Shown piece after piece: positions 32,523 to 39,327 of a stretch of DNA of 39,327 bases. The stretch lies in NCBI GenBank assembly GCA_036645575.1, contig JAVXNW010000008.1, forward strand, positions 1-39,327, in the 5' to 3' direction. The notes under the pieces are model-generated. The model worked only from the letters and a program-made list of their open reading frames with translations, made no database searches and was not told the origin of the DNA. The translations under genes and the position numbers were made by a program. This stretch comes from JAVXNW01 sp036645575. Its GTDB lineage: Bacteria; Bacillota; Clostridia; Christensenellales; Aristaeellaceae. Position 1 is the first letter of the stretch. Every line of letters begins with the position of its first letter.

Positions 32523-33431
32523 TTACGCCTTGGCGGGCGCGCCTATGCCCCGCGCCTTGGCGCCTTCTTCCTCGCCCCGGCAGGCCGCGACGCGTTTCCA
32601 TTGCCCCGTGTCCAGGTGGTATACCGCCTCAAGCGCGCAAATATCCGCTTGGTAGTTGTCGTAGAGCGCGCGCGCAAACGCCGGCGACAGTTCCTCCTTG
32701 GGCGCGGGCTTGTCGTTTACGCGATCTATCGCGCCCTTGAGCGCCCGAAGGCACCTTCCCTTGAGCGCGCGCGGCATCTTCCGCGCCACCTTTTGCATCA
32801 CGTGCGCGAGCCAATTGCACTGATACCCCACAATGGTCTTGTTGGCGTGCAGCGGCTGCACGCGCAGGCGCGCAATGCCGGCAAAGTCGGTGACACCGTC
32901 AACGACCTGCTGCTGGTGCTTGACGAAGTGTTCAAACATCACCACGTGCACTCGTTCGCGCGGAAACATGCGGTAGATATTGTCAAGCTGCCGCGCATAT
33001 TTCCCGCGCGCAAAATAGCTATGAATGCGCCTCTCTTCCGCCCCCTGCGCGATGCGCGCGGGCTCCGCCCAAAAGCTCTCCTCAAAGGACAGCGTTTCCC
33101 GACCCTGACCCTTGACCATGTTGTAGTGCGACAGCGCCCGGTCCACCGGATCGCGCAGCAGCACGACCACCTTCACATTTTCGGCGCCCAGCGTCTTTGC
33201 GATGCGCTCCATGGATTGCTGATCGTACATATAGATGGGCGTCACGTCAAACTTGATGCCCGACCCCGAAAATAGCGCGTCGTATGAATCCTTGCTCGGG
33301 CGTTCGCAGCGGTCAAAGTAGTGAACCTCTTTGGCGCTCGATATCGCCAGCGCCGGATGTGCGCGCAACAATTCATAAAGAAGCGTGGTGCCCGCCTTGG
33401 CCGCGCCCACGCATATCAGATACTTCGCCAT
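32523..33431 (-). CDS. PAPS-dependent sulfotransferase family protein
   Basis: A 302-residue protein with the two nucleotide-binding motifs of sulfotransferases: the 5'-phosphosulfate loop VGAAKAGTTLLYELL at about 8-22, and the 3'-phosphate segment VKVVVLLRDPVDRALSHY at about 86-103. The rest (HSYFARGKYARQLDNIYRMF) fits the heparan sulfate/glycan sulfotransferase-like group. It would transfer sulfate from PAPS to an acceptor, probably a carbohydrate given the adjacent flippase; the acceptor is unknown. GGGGAGG lies 7 bases before the ATG. No PAPS synthesis genes are in the window. Confidence 0.87.
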   Translation of the reverse strand: MAKYLICVGAAKAGTTLLYELLRAHPALAISSAKEVHYFDRCERPSKDSYDALFSGSGIKFDVTPIYMYDQQSMERIAKTLGAENVKVVVLLRDPVDRALSHYNMVKGQGRETLSFEESFWAEPARIAQGAEERRIHSYFARGKYARQLDNIYRMFPRERVHVVMFEHFVKHQQQVVDGVTDFAGIARLRVQPLHANKTIVGYQCNWLAHVMQKVARKMPRALKGRCLRALKGAIDRVNDKPAPKEELSPAFARALYDNYQADICALEAVYHLDTGQWKRVAACRGEEEGAKARGIGAPAKA

Positions 33432-33568
33432 GCGATTCCCTCCCCTGATCGTAGGGTAGCACAGCCGGTTTTCACGGTCAACCCATTGGGCGCAATTGCT
33501 TCAAAACTGCCACAGCCGCACCGCGCTTTGCCACAACCGCCGCGCCCCGCACATAATTCTTCGCGCGC

Positions 33569-33597
33569 TTGACCGGGAATAGGCATGATGGTATAAT
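33569..33597 (+). promoter_or_regulatory. Promoter of asnA
   Basis: TTGACC (33569-33574), 17-base spacer, TATAAT (33592-33597). Start expected near 33604. Confidence 0.72.
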
Positions 33598-33640
33598 GAA
33601 CGGAAATGGCATTACGCGCGACGGAAGGAATGGAACGCAC

Positions 33641-34651
33641 ATGACCTTACATATTTGCCCCGAGGGCTATACGCCCCTTCTCGACCTGCGCACGACGCAG
33701 CAGGCGATCAAGACGCTGAAGGATTGCTTTCAGCAGCAGCTTGGCGCGGCGCTCAACCTAACCCGCGTATCAGCCCCGCTGTTCGTGCGCCGTTCAAGCG
33801 GCTTAAACGACGACCTGAGCGGCGTTGAGCGCAAGGTCGCCTTCGATTTAAAGCAGGAGCCGGGCGCGGAGGTAGAGGTCGTGCAGTCGCTTGCCAAGTG
33901 GAAGCGCGACGCGCTGGGTCGCTACGGCTACCCCGCCGGCAGCGGCCTGTACACCGACATGAACGCCATTCGCCGCGACGAGGACACCGACAACCTGCAC
34001 TCGGTCTACGTCGATCAGTGGGACTGGGAGAAGGTCATCACGCGCGACACGCGCAACTTCTCGACGCTTGAGGATGCCGCAATGCGCATTCACGCCGCGA
34101 TGTGCGAGGCCGAGGCGGTTTTGCACAGCCGCTATCCGCGCCTTGCGCCCCGGCTTCCGGCGCAGCTCACGTTTGTGACGAGCGAGGAACTGTACGACCT
34201 GTACCCGAACCTCGCGCCGGAAGCGCGCGAGGCGGAATTTGCGCGCATTCACCGCGCGATATTTGTCAGCCGGATCGGCTGGCCGCTGCCCGACGGCAGG
34301 GCACACGGCGGCCGCGCGCCCGACTATGACGACTGGACGATGAACGGCGACCTGATCTATCACCACCCGGAACTGGATTGCGCCCTTGAGATTAGCTCGA
34401 TGGGCGTGCGCGTGGACGCGCCCGCGATGTTCGCGCAGCTGAGCGCCGCAAACGCCATGGCGCGCATCGACCTTCCGTTTCACCAAAAGGTGATGCGCGA
34501 CCAACTGCCGCTCACGATGGGCGGCGGCATCGGCCAGAGCCGGATGTGCATGTTGCTGTTGCACAAGTGCCACGTCGGCGAAGTCCAGTGCTCCGTCTGG
34601 CCCGAAGGCCTGGTCGAGGAGTTCGCCCAAAAAGGCGTGTCCCTCCTCTAA
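33641..34651 (+). CDS. asnA: Aspartate-ammonia ligase (asparagine synthetase A)
   Basis: Makes asparagine from aspartate, ATP and free ammonia, with no glutamine domain. The 336-residue length matches the family (330 in E. coli). Class II aminoacyl-tRNA synthetase-like motifs are visible: RVSAPLFVRRSSGLNDDLSG near 47, QSLAKWKRDALGRYGYPAG near 82, LHSVYVDQWDWEK near 125, and the C-terminal TMGGGIGQSRMCMLLLHKCHVGEVQ. ATG 33641 is chosen over one 24 codons upstream because AAGGAA lies 10 bases before it and the upstream residues are not family-like. It stands alone between its promoter and a hairpin. Confidence 0.95.
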   Translation: MTLHICPEGYTPLLDLRTTQQAIKTLKDCFQQQLGAALNLTRVSAPLFVRRSSGLNDDLSGVERKVAFDLKQEPGAEVEVVQSLAKWKRDALGRYGYPAGSGLYTDMNAIRRDEDTDNLHSVYVDQWDWEKVITRDTRNFSTLEDAAMRIHAAMCEAEAVLHSRYPRLAPRLPAQLTFVTSEELYDLYPNLAPEAREAEFARIHRAIFVSRIGWPLPDGRAHGGRAPDYDDWTMNGDLIYHHPELDCALEISSMGVRVDAPAMFAQLSAANAMARIDLPFHQKVMRDQLPLTMGGGIGQSRMCMLLLHKCHVGEVQCSVWPEGLVEEFAQKGVSLL

Positions 34652-34675
34652 AATTCCCGCCCCTTGCCAAAACCC

Positions 34676-34712
34676 GGCGCCCCCGTTGACGCAAGATGTC
34701 AACAGGGGCGCC
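34676..34712. terminator. Hairpin after asnA
   Basis: GGCGCCCC and GTTGAC (34676-34690) pair with GTCAAC and GGGGCGCC (34698-34712) around a C/A mismatch and a 7-base loop, followed by GTTCATTTG. It lies between convergent asnA and the MATE gene and may serve both. Confidence 0.6.
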
Positions 34713-34796
34713 GTTCATTTGAGCCGCATCCTTTTTTCGCACCCTTGGCGGCCAGAAGTCCGCCCTATAGGCCTTGCGCCTATCCGCCCAAAGGCG

Positions 34797-36167
34797 CTAC
34801 GCCTCGAGGATTTGCGCTTGTATGCGCTTGCGCCAGCTGCCTTTTAGGTAGTACCACGCAAACAAGGCGGAGGTGATGACCCAGGTGACCGGGTAGCTGA
34901 GCGCGACCATCTCGACGACCGGGGCAAAGGGGACGATCACGAGGATCCAGACCACGCGCAAGACGCAGATGCCAAAGCAGGTGAGCAGCATCGGCTTGAG
35001 CGCGTCGCCCATGCCGCGCAGCGCGCCCGACAGGATCTCAATGGCGACGTAAGTAAAGTAAAACGGCGTGATCGCGCTCATCATGCGCAGGCCCAATTCC
35101 ACCACCGCCTCGTCTGCGGTAAACAGCCGGTAGAACACCCGCCCGCCAAAGTGCACCACCACGCTCATCGCAAAGGCGGAGGCAAACGCCATCACAAGCG
35201 CCGCCACCACGCTCTTTTTCACGCGATCCATCCGCTTTGCGCCGTAATTCGCGCCGACAAACGTGGTCGCCGCAATGCCGAACGCGGACAGGATCATCCA
35301 CAGGAGCCCGTCGATCTTGCCAAACGTCGCCCACGCCGCCACGGCGTCGGTGCCAAATGCGTTGATGCTCGATTGGATCAGCAGGTTAGAGACCGAGTAC
35401 AGCACCGATTGAAGCCCCGCCGGCATTCCGATGCGCATGACCCGACCCAATATCGCCCGGTCGAAGCGAATCTTCCTGATGTGCAGTTGATAGCTGTGCG
35501 GCGTGCGCATGAGCGACCCCACGACCAGCGCCGCGCTTGCCGCCATCGACAAAATCGTCGCCCACGCCGCGCCCGCGACGCCCATGTGAAAGCCGACCAC
35601 GAACAAAAGGTCCAGCACAATGTTGGCCACGCAGCACACGATCAGGAAATACAGCGGACGGCGCGAATCGCCCACCGCGCGCAATACGCCCGAGCCGATA
35701 TTGTAAATCAGCGCCGGAATCACGCCCACAAAATAGATGCGCATATAGGTCGCGGAATCCGCGATCGTCTCCTCCGGCGTGCGCATGACGCGCAGCATCT
35801 GCGGCGCAAACACGATGCCCACCACCATCAGCACAAGCCCGCACGCCAGCGCCAGCGCCATCGCGGTATGCACCGACCGGCCGACCGCGTCGTGGTCGCG
35901 CGCGCCGTGATACTGCGAGATGATCACCGTCGCGCCCGACGAAAGCCCGACGAAAAACCCGACCAGCAGGTTGATCAAAATCGAGGCCGAGCCGCCGACC
36001 GCCGCCAGCGCCTCTTTGCCGACAAACTGACCCACCACCACCGCGTCCACCGTGTTGTACAGCTGCTGAAAAAAAGTGCCCAGCATGATCGGAACGAAAA
36101 AGATCAACATTTCCTTCCAGATGACGCCCTGTGTCAGGTCCGCCGACCGCGCAAGTACCCTACGCAT
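34797..36167 (-). CDS. MATE family efflux transporter
   Basis: A 456-residue membrane exporter of the multidrug and toxin extrusion family, with about 12 helices in two halves. Family segments include IMLGTFFQQLYNTVDAVVVG and QFVGKEALAAVGGSASI in the first half, SSGATVIISQYHGARDHD, and FGTDAVAAWATFGKIDGLLW with GIAATTFVGANYGAKR in the second. ATG 36167 is preferred to one 14 codons upstream because GGAGGG lies 5 bases before it. Substrate unknown (drugs or metabolites exchanged for Na+ or H+). It is alone, convergent with asnA and divergent from the CDF gene. Confidence 0.92.
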   Translation of the reverse strand: MRRVLARSADLTQGVIWKEMLIFFVPIMLGTFFQQLYNTVDAVVVGQFVGKEALAAVGGSASILINLLVGFFVGLSSGATVIISQYHGARDHDAVGRSVHTAMALALACGLVLMVVGIVFAPQMLRVMRTPEETIADSATYMRIYFVGVIPALIYNIGSGVLRAVGDSRRPLYFLIVCCVANIVLDLLFVVGFHMGVAGAAWATILSMAASAALVVGSLMRTPHSYQLHIRKIRFDRAILGRVMRIGMPAGLQSVLYSVSNLLIQSSINAFGTDAVAAWATFGKIDGLLWMILSAFGIAATTFVGANYGAKRMDRVKKSVVAALVMAFASAFAMSVVVHFGGRVFYRLFTADEAVVELGLRMMSAITPFYFTYVAIEILSGALRGMGDALKPMLLTCFGICVLRVVWILVIVPFAPVVEMVALSYPVTWVITSALFAWYYLKGSWRKRIQAQILEA

Positions 36168-36333
36168 GAATACCCTCCGTAAAGCCGCGCGGGCGTCCGC
36201 GCTTCGCATGACGCCCGCATTTTTTCTACCCTTATTGAATCATCAAATCCCGCGTTTGTCAAGCGCGATTTGCGCACGGCCGCGCCCCGCGCAGCTTCCC
36301 GCCCCGCCCGGCGAAATTTTTTTTGAAACCCCC

Positions 36334-36362
36334 TTGACGTGCTCGGGTCATGGCCTTATGAT
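36334..36362 (+). promoter_or_regulatory. Promoter of the CDF exporter gene
   Basis: TTGACG (36334-36339), 17-base spacer, TATGAT (36357-36362). The leader of about 95 bases begins with a small hairpin (GGTG/CACC, 36363-36375). I see no match to the manganese-sensing yybP-ykoY riboswitch. Confidence 0.7.
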
Positions 36363-36464
36363 GGTGGGAAACACCTTGAATCGGGCCGCGATGCACGCCC
36401 ATTGCTTGACAAAAAAAACGACGCGCGACCCATCGCTTCGGGATTAAAGAAAGGACGCCTTTAT

Positions 36465-37628
36465 ATGCTTGATTATCTTGTCAGGCGTTTTGTGCCAGAT
36501 TATGACAACCCCCACGCGCCTTGCGTGCGCACGGCCTACAGCGTTCTCGCGGGCGCCATGGGCATTGCCCTCAACCTGCTGCTGTTTTGCATCAAGCTGC
36601 CCATCGGCATGTTGACCGGCTCGATCGCCATCACCTCGGACGCGTTTAACAACATCTCCGACATGGGCTCTTCGCTGATCACCTTGATCGGCGCGCGCCT
36701 GGCCGGCAAGCGTCCCGACCGCGACCACCCGTTTGGCCACGGCCGGCTCGAGTACGTGTCCGCGCTGATCGTCGCGCTGATCATCCTGCTGGTCGGGTTT
36801 GAACTGCTGCGCGCGTCCGCCCAGCAGTTTGTCCAGCGCGCGCCGGTGTCGCTCACGCCGCTTTCGCTTGGGCTTTTGCTGTTTTCGGTTCTGGTCAAGC
36901 TGTACATGTTCCTCTACAACCGAAAGCTGGGCAAGAAAATCGACTCGTCCATCATGCGCGCCGCCGCCGCGGACAGCCTAAACGACGTATTCACCACCAG
37001 CGCGGTCATTGTGGCGACCGTGATCGGGCGCTACATCGCTTGGCCGATCGACGCGATTGCGGGCGTTGCGGTGTCGCTCCTCATCCTGCTTTCCGGCTAC
37101 GGCATCGCGCGCGACACGATCAACCTGCTGTTGGGCGGCCGCCCCGACCCCCAACTCGAGCAAGAGATCGTGCGCCTCGTGAAGGAGGATTCGCGCATTG
37201 TGGGCGTGCATGATCTGATCATCCACGACTACGGCCCCGGTCGCGTCATGGCCTCGGTGCACGCGGAGGTGCCCGCCGACGCCGACATCATCCGAGCGCA
37301 CGAGCACATCGACCAGATCGAGCAGCACATTCTGGCGCAATTGGGCATTCCCATCGTGATCCACATGGACCCGATCATCGTAGGCAACGCGCGCACCGAT
37401 CAGGTGCACGAGGCGGTGCGCGAAGTCGTCGAGCAGGTCGAGCCGCACTTTACCATGCACGACTTCCGCATGACCGACGGCGATTCCCGCATCAACCTGA
37501 TCTTCGATTTGGTCGTCCCGATTGAAATGACCGCCCAAGCCCGCGCCGAGGCCACTTGCGAGATTTCTTCGCGGCTAGCCGCGCGCGACCCGCGCTACCA
37601 CTGCGTCATCCGCGTGGACGAGGGCTAG
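36465..37628 (+). CDS. Cation diffusion facilitator family metal exporter, possibly Mn-type
   Basis: A 387-residue divalent metal exporter: six helices, then a cytosolic domain repeated in tandem (HDLIIHDYGPGRVMASVHAEV and FTMHDFRMTDGDSRINLIFDLV). The metal site in helix 2 reads DAFNNISD (Asn62, Asp66) and in helix 5 ADSLNDV (Asp170, Asp174). A D-x3-D in helix 5 in place of H-x3-D is the pattern associated with manganese, not zinc, transport. HPFGHGRLEY is the usual CDF signature. ATG 36465 has AAAGGA 9 bases upstream. Its TAG stop (37626-37628) lies inside the left arm of a palindromic element, so the last codons may have been set by that insertion. Confidence 0.92.
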   Translation: MLDYLVRRFVPDYDNPHAPCVRTAYSVLAGAMGIALNLLLFCIKLPIGMLTGSIAITSDAFNNISDMGSSLITLIGARLAGKRPDRDHPFGHGRLEYVSALIVALIILLVGFELLRASAQQFVQRAPVSLTPLSLGLLLFSVLVKLYMFLYNRKLGKKIDSSIMRAAAADSLNDVFTTSAVIVATVIGRYIAWPIDAIAGVAVSLLILLSGYGIARDTINLLLGGRPDPQLEQEIVRLVKEDSRIVGVHDLIIHDYGPGRVMASVHAEVPADADIIRAHEHIDQIEQHILAQLGIPIVIHMDPIIVGNARTDQVHEAVREVVEQVEPHFTMHDFRMTDGDSRINLIFDLVVPIEMTAQARAEATCEISSRLAARDPRYHCVIRVDEG

Positions 37629-37791
37629 GGAACCGCTGATTAAAGAACGTGCGCGATGGCGAGCTGAATTTTCGCCAGATTCGTCCCGCAAAAGCCGAAG
37701 GCGTAGCGGAACTACGCCCCGGATTTTGCAGGACGGAGATGACGGAAATGCAGCCGCCAGCGCGTGTGGGATTTAATCAGCGGTTCCCTAG
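37625..37791. mobile_element. 167-bp palindromic MITE-like element
   Basis: A perfect 20-bp terminal inverted repeat, CTAGGGAACCGCTGATTAAA at 37625-37644 and its reverse complement at 37772-37791. Inside, the two arms keep pairing imperfectly (for example TCGTCCCGCAAAA against TTTTGCAGGACGGA), up to a central GCGTAG/CTACGC hairpin near 37708. The whole unit is one long stem. No open reading frame of note. CTAG at the outer ends may be the target. No second copy is seen in the window. Confidence 0.7.
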
Positions 37792-37960
37792 GCGGATAAG
37801 GCGCCGCCCTTCGCATAGGCAAAGCGGCCACCGCGCCGGGGCGACGCGCAAGGCCCGCTTGCGCCGTTTCGCCCGGCGCATTGAATTTTCCCGGGCGAAA
37901 CAGGTTCAACGCGCGGGTGTCATTTTTTTGCCATTTTTTCGTGCAACCCGGCAATTGTAC

Positions 37961-37989
37961 TTGTAATCTTTGCACTTTCCCTGTATACT
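37961..37989 (+). promoter_or_regulatory. Promoter of the E2-like gene
   Basis: TTGTAA (37961-37966), 17-base spacer, TATACT (37984-37989). It lies about 60 bases upstream of the gene. The stretch 37792-37960 shows no gene. Confidence 0.55.
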
Positions 37990-38047
37990 TTATGTAGGTT
38001 TGCAGCCCTTTCGCAGGCGGTGGCTGCCCTAGGAGGCGGGGAAAGAC

Positions 38048-38938
38048 ATGTTTGGAAGAAGACCTGACGGGCGGCGCATCTGGGGCGCCGATCCCATCAT
38101 TCATTTTACGCCCTACATCATGCCCACGCGCAACGATGCGCAGAACTTCTGCAAGCAAGCGCTTGACTACGACGTCATGGTGCGCTACATCAAGGAAAAG
38201 CGCGCCGAGGGGCATGATTTTTCGTTTATGACCATCGTCATTGCCGCCTTTGTGCGCGCCATTTCGGAATGCCCGGAGCTCAACCGCTTCATCGGCAACA
38301 AGCAGCTCTACGCGCGCAACCGGATCAGCGTCTCCTTTGTCGTGCTCAAAGACACGCACACCGACCGAATCGACGAGTCGCTGGCGAAGGTCGAATTCAA
38401 CCCCACCGACACGATCTTTGACGTAGAGGACAAGATCGAGCGCGCCATCGTGCACAGCCGCGAAAGCGAAATGGGCACGCTGACCGACCGCTTCGCCCGC
38501 ATCATCCTGAGGGTGCCGGGCTTGCCCACGCTCCTGATAGGCTTTGCCAAGCTGCTGGACCGCTACGGCTTTCTGCCCAGCTTGATCTACGACGCAAGCC
38601 CGTTTCACACGAGCCTTTTTATCACCAATATGGCCTCGATCAACATGACCTACATCTACCACCACCTCTACAACTTCGGCACCACCAGCGTCTTTCTCGC
38701 CCTTGGCAAGATCGAGCGCGCGGTGCAGCCGCTGGCCGGTGGCAAGATCACCTACAAAAACCAGTTGCCGCTCGGCGTCGTGACGGACGAGCGCATCTGC
38801 GGCGGCGCGAGCTACGCGCGCGCGTTTGGCGTGCTGCGCAAGTACCTGACCGACCCCGCGTTGCTGGAGCAGCCGCCCGAAAAGGTCAATTTAGAGACTG
38901 AAATGCGTCCCGCCCGCGACGTCAACAAGCGCAAGTGA
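38048..38938 (+). CDS. Free-standing 2-oxoacid dehydrogenase E2 acyltransferase-like protein, catalytic motif lost
   Basis: A 296-residue protein resembling the catalytic (CAT-like) domain of E2 acyltransferases, with no lipoyl or E1/E3-binding domain. Fold markers: RISVSFVVLKD near 92, HTSLFITNMASINMTYIYHH at 187-206, TTSVFLALGKIE near 212, and LPLGVVTDERICGGASYARAF at 240-260. The last should hold the catalytic D-H-R-x3-D-G of E2 and chloramphenicol acetyltransferase. Here it reads D-E-R-I-C-G-G, so the catalytic His is Glu248 and the Asp is Gly252. The N-terminus (GRRPDGRRI, then IMPTRNDAQNF) is shared, from memory, with a clostridial family usually just called E2. AGGAGG lies 11 bases before the ATG. 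Function unknown. Confidence 0.75.
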   Translation: MFGRRPDGRRIWGADPIIHFTPYIMPTRNDAQNFCKQALDYDVMVRYIKEKRAEGHDFSFMTIVIAAFVRAISECPELNRFIGNKQLYARNRISVSFVVLKDTHTDRIDESLAKVEFNPTDTIFDVEDKIERAIVHSRESEMGTLTDRFARIILRVPGLPTLLIGFAKLLDRYGFLPSLIYDASPFHTSLFITNMASINMTYIYHHLYNFGTTSVFLALGKIERAVQPLAGGKITYKNQLPLGVVTDERICGGASYARAFGVLRKYLTDPALLEQPPEKVNLETEMRPARDVNKRK

Positions 38939-38963
38939 TGTAAAAAGCAGGATCTATCCCGCC

Positions 38964-39014
38964 AAGATAAGGGCGGCTGCGGCAGGCTTTGCCCGCCGCA
39001 ACCGCCCTTATCTT
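38964..39014 (+). terminator. Strong hairpin terminator after the E2-like gene
   Basis: AAGATAAGGGCGG (38964-38976) pairs perfectly with CCGCCCTTATCTT (39002-39014); an inner GCGGC/GCCGC stem extends it. Followed by TTGCGCC, so the T-run is carried by the end of the stem (TTATCTTTTG). Confidence 0.8.
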
Positions 39015-39327
39015 TTGCGCCGAGCGCGCATGTGGTCAAGGCTTCAAGCCTTGCGCGAGCCGGCCGCGTAGGCTGGTCGCTTGTCGCAACAAGCGAAATC
39101 CTCCCCGGTCGTTCCCCCGCCTCCCCCGTTCCCTAGCCTTAAAAGCGCATTTAGGGGGGACCCGCGTGAGCGGGGGGCTTTTTGCAAGAGAAAAAGCCCT
39201 CTTCCCGCCCGCAGGCGAAGATCGCCCGCAGGCGTCGTACCTCTTTCCCCCATCTGTAGGGGCGCCTATGAGGCGTCCGCCGGTTCGTCGGAGCTCATCC
39301 TGCGGGTGCCATCCCATCAAGGGGCGG
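39015..39327. other. Hairpin-rich noncoding right end of the window
   Basis: No convincing gene. It contains a palindrome AAGGCTT-C-AAGCCTT (39038-39052) and a hairpin TCGCTTGT-CGCA-ACAAGCGA (39077-39096). A terminator-like CCCGC-GTGA-GCGGG lies at 39161-39174, with TTTTT at 39179-39183. CGCCCGCAGGCG occurs twice (39206-39217 and 39223-39234). The series of structures could be the 3' part of a noncoding RNA, an intergenic repeat, or stacked terminators. Confidence 0.45.

Noticed and set aside
36363..36464. Manganese riboswitch in the leader of the CDF gene
   Set aside because: The leader shows only a short hairpin and none of the yybP-ykoY core I would expect.
39036..39320. 94-codon minus-strand frame at the right end
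   Set aside because: Arg/Gly-rich, crosses several hairpins, no ribosome binding site or recognisable domain.
1..39327. CRISPR array, rRNA or tRNA genes
   Set aside because: I found no evenly spaced identical repeats with unique spacers and no tRNA or rRNA signature; the 28-base repeats at 5078 are contiguous and diverged.

Overview
This is a GC-rich bacterial chromosome segment carrying about 25 protein genes and no rRNA or tRNA gene that I could recognise. The gene content suggests a Bacillota (Clostridia-like) bacterium: a paired glgC/glgD, a YycFG-like two-component pair with a GerMN lipoprotein, a DacF-type carboxypeptidase, an argCJBD-carAB cluster using the cyclic (ArgJ) route, and strong AGGAGG ribosome binding sites with TTGAnn-N17-TATAAT promoters. 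The organism assignment is inference.

Layout. 1-44: 5' end of a secreted protein gene (minus), with a strong promoter and a perfect palindrome at its start site. 256-2665: rlmI-like methyltransferase and a DUF1015 gene (minus). 2755-5079: RluF-like pseudouridine synthase and murA (plus). 5254-11028: an oligopeptide transporter operon, oppB-C-D-F-A (minus), followed upstream by a dacF-like carboxypeptidase (11194-12642, minus). 12847-16593: response regulator, histidine kinase and a triple-GerMN lipoprotein (plus). 16760-26991: argC-argJ-argB-argD-carA-carB/dapF-ybaK (plus). 27200-27958: a degenerate RAYT/Y1-transposase-like gene. 28227-30544: glgC-glgD. 30694-33431: sulfotransferase and polysaccharide flippase (minus). 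33641-34651: asnA. 34797-36167: MATE transporter (minus). 36465-37628: CDF metal exporter, with a 167-bp palindromic element placed exactly on its stop codon. 38048-38938: a free-standing E2-acyltransferase-like protein. The last ~300 bases are hairpin-rich and noncoding.

The most notable region is the carbamoyl-phosphate locus. CarA has lost all three residues of the class I glutaminase triad (Cys to Asp, His to Thr, Glu to Lys), so it should not be able to hydrolyse glutamine. The downstream CarB is fused in frame to a full-length diaminopimelate-epimerase-like domain, in which the first of the two catalytic cysteines is Ser. Together with an ammonia-using AsnA, this suggests nitrogen assimilation from free ammonia and a physical link between the arginine/pyrimidine and lysine/peptidoglycan branches.

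Other points: the OppA-like binding protein appears circularly permuted (its normal C-terminal segment sits right after the signal peptide); the RAYT-like protein has lost both halves of its active site; and the E2-like protein has lost its HxxxDG motif. Several intact proteins here therefore keep a fold while missing canonical catalytic residues.
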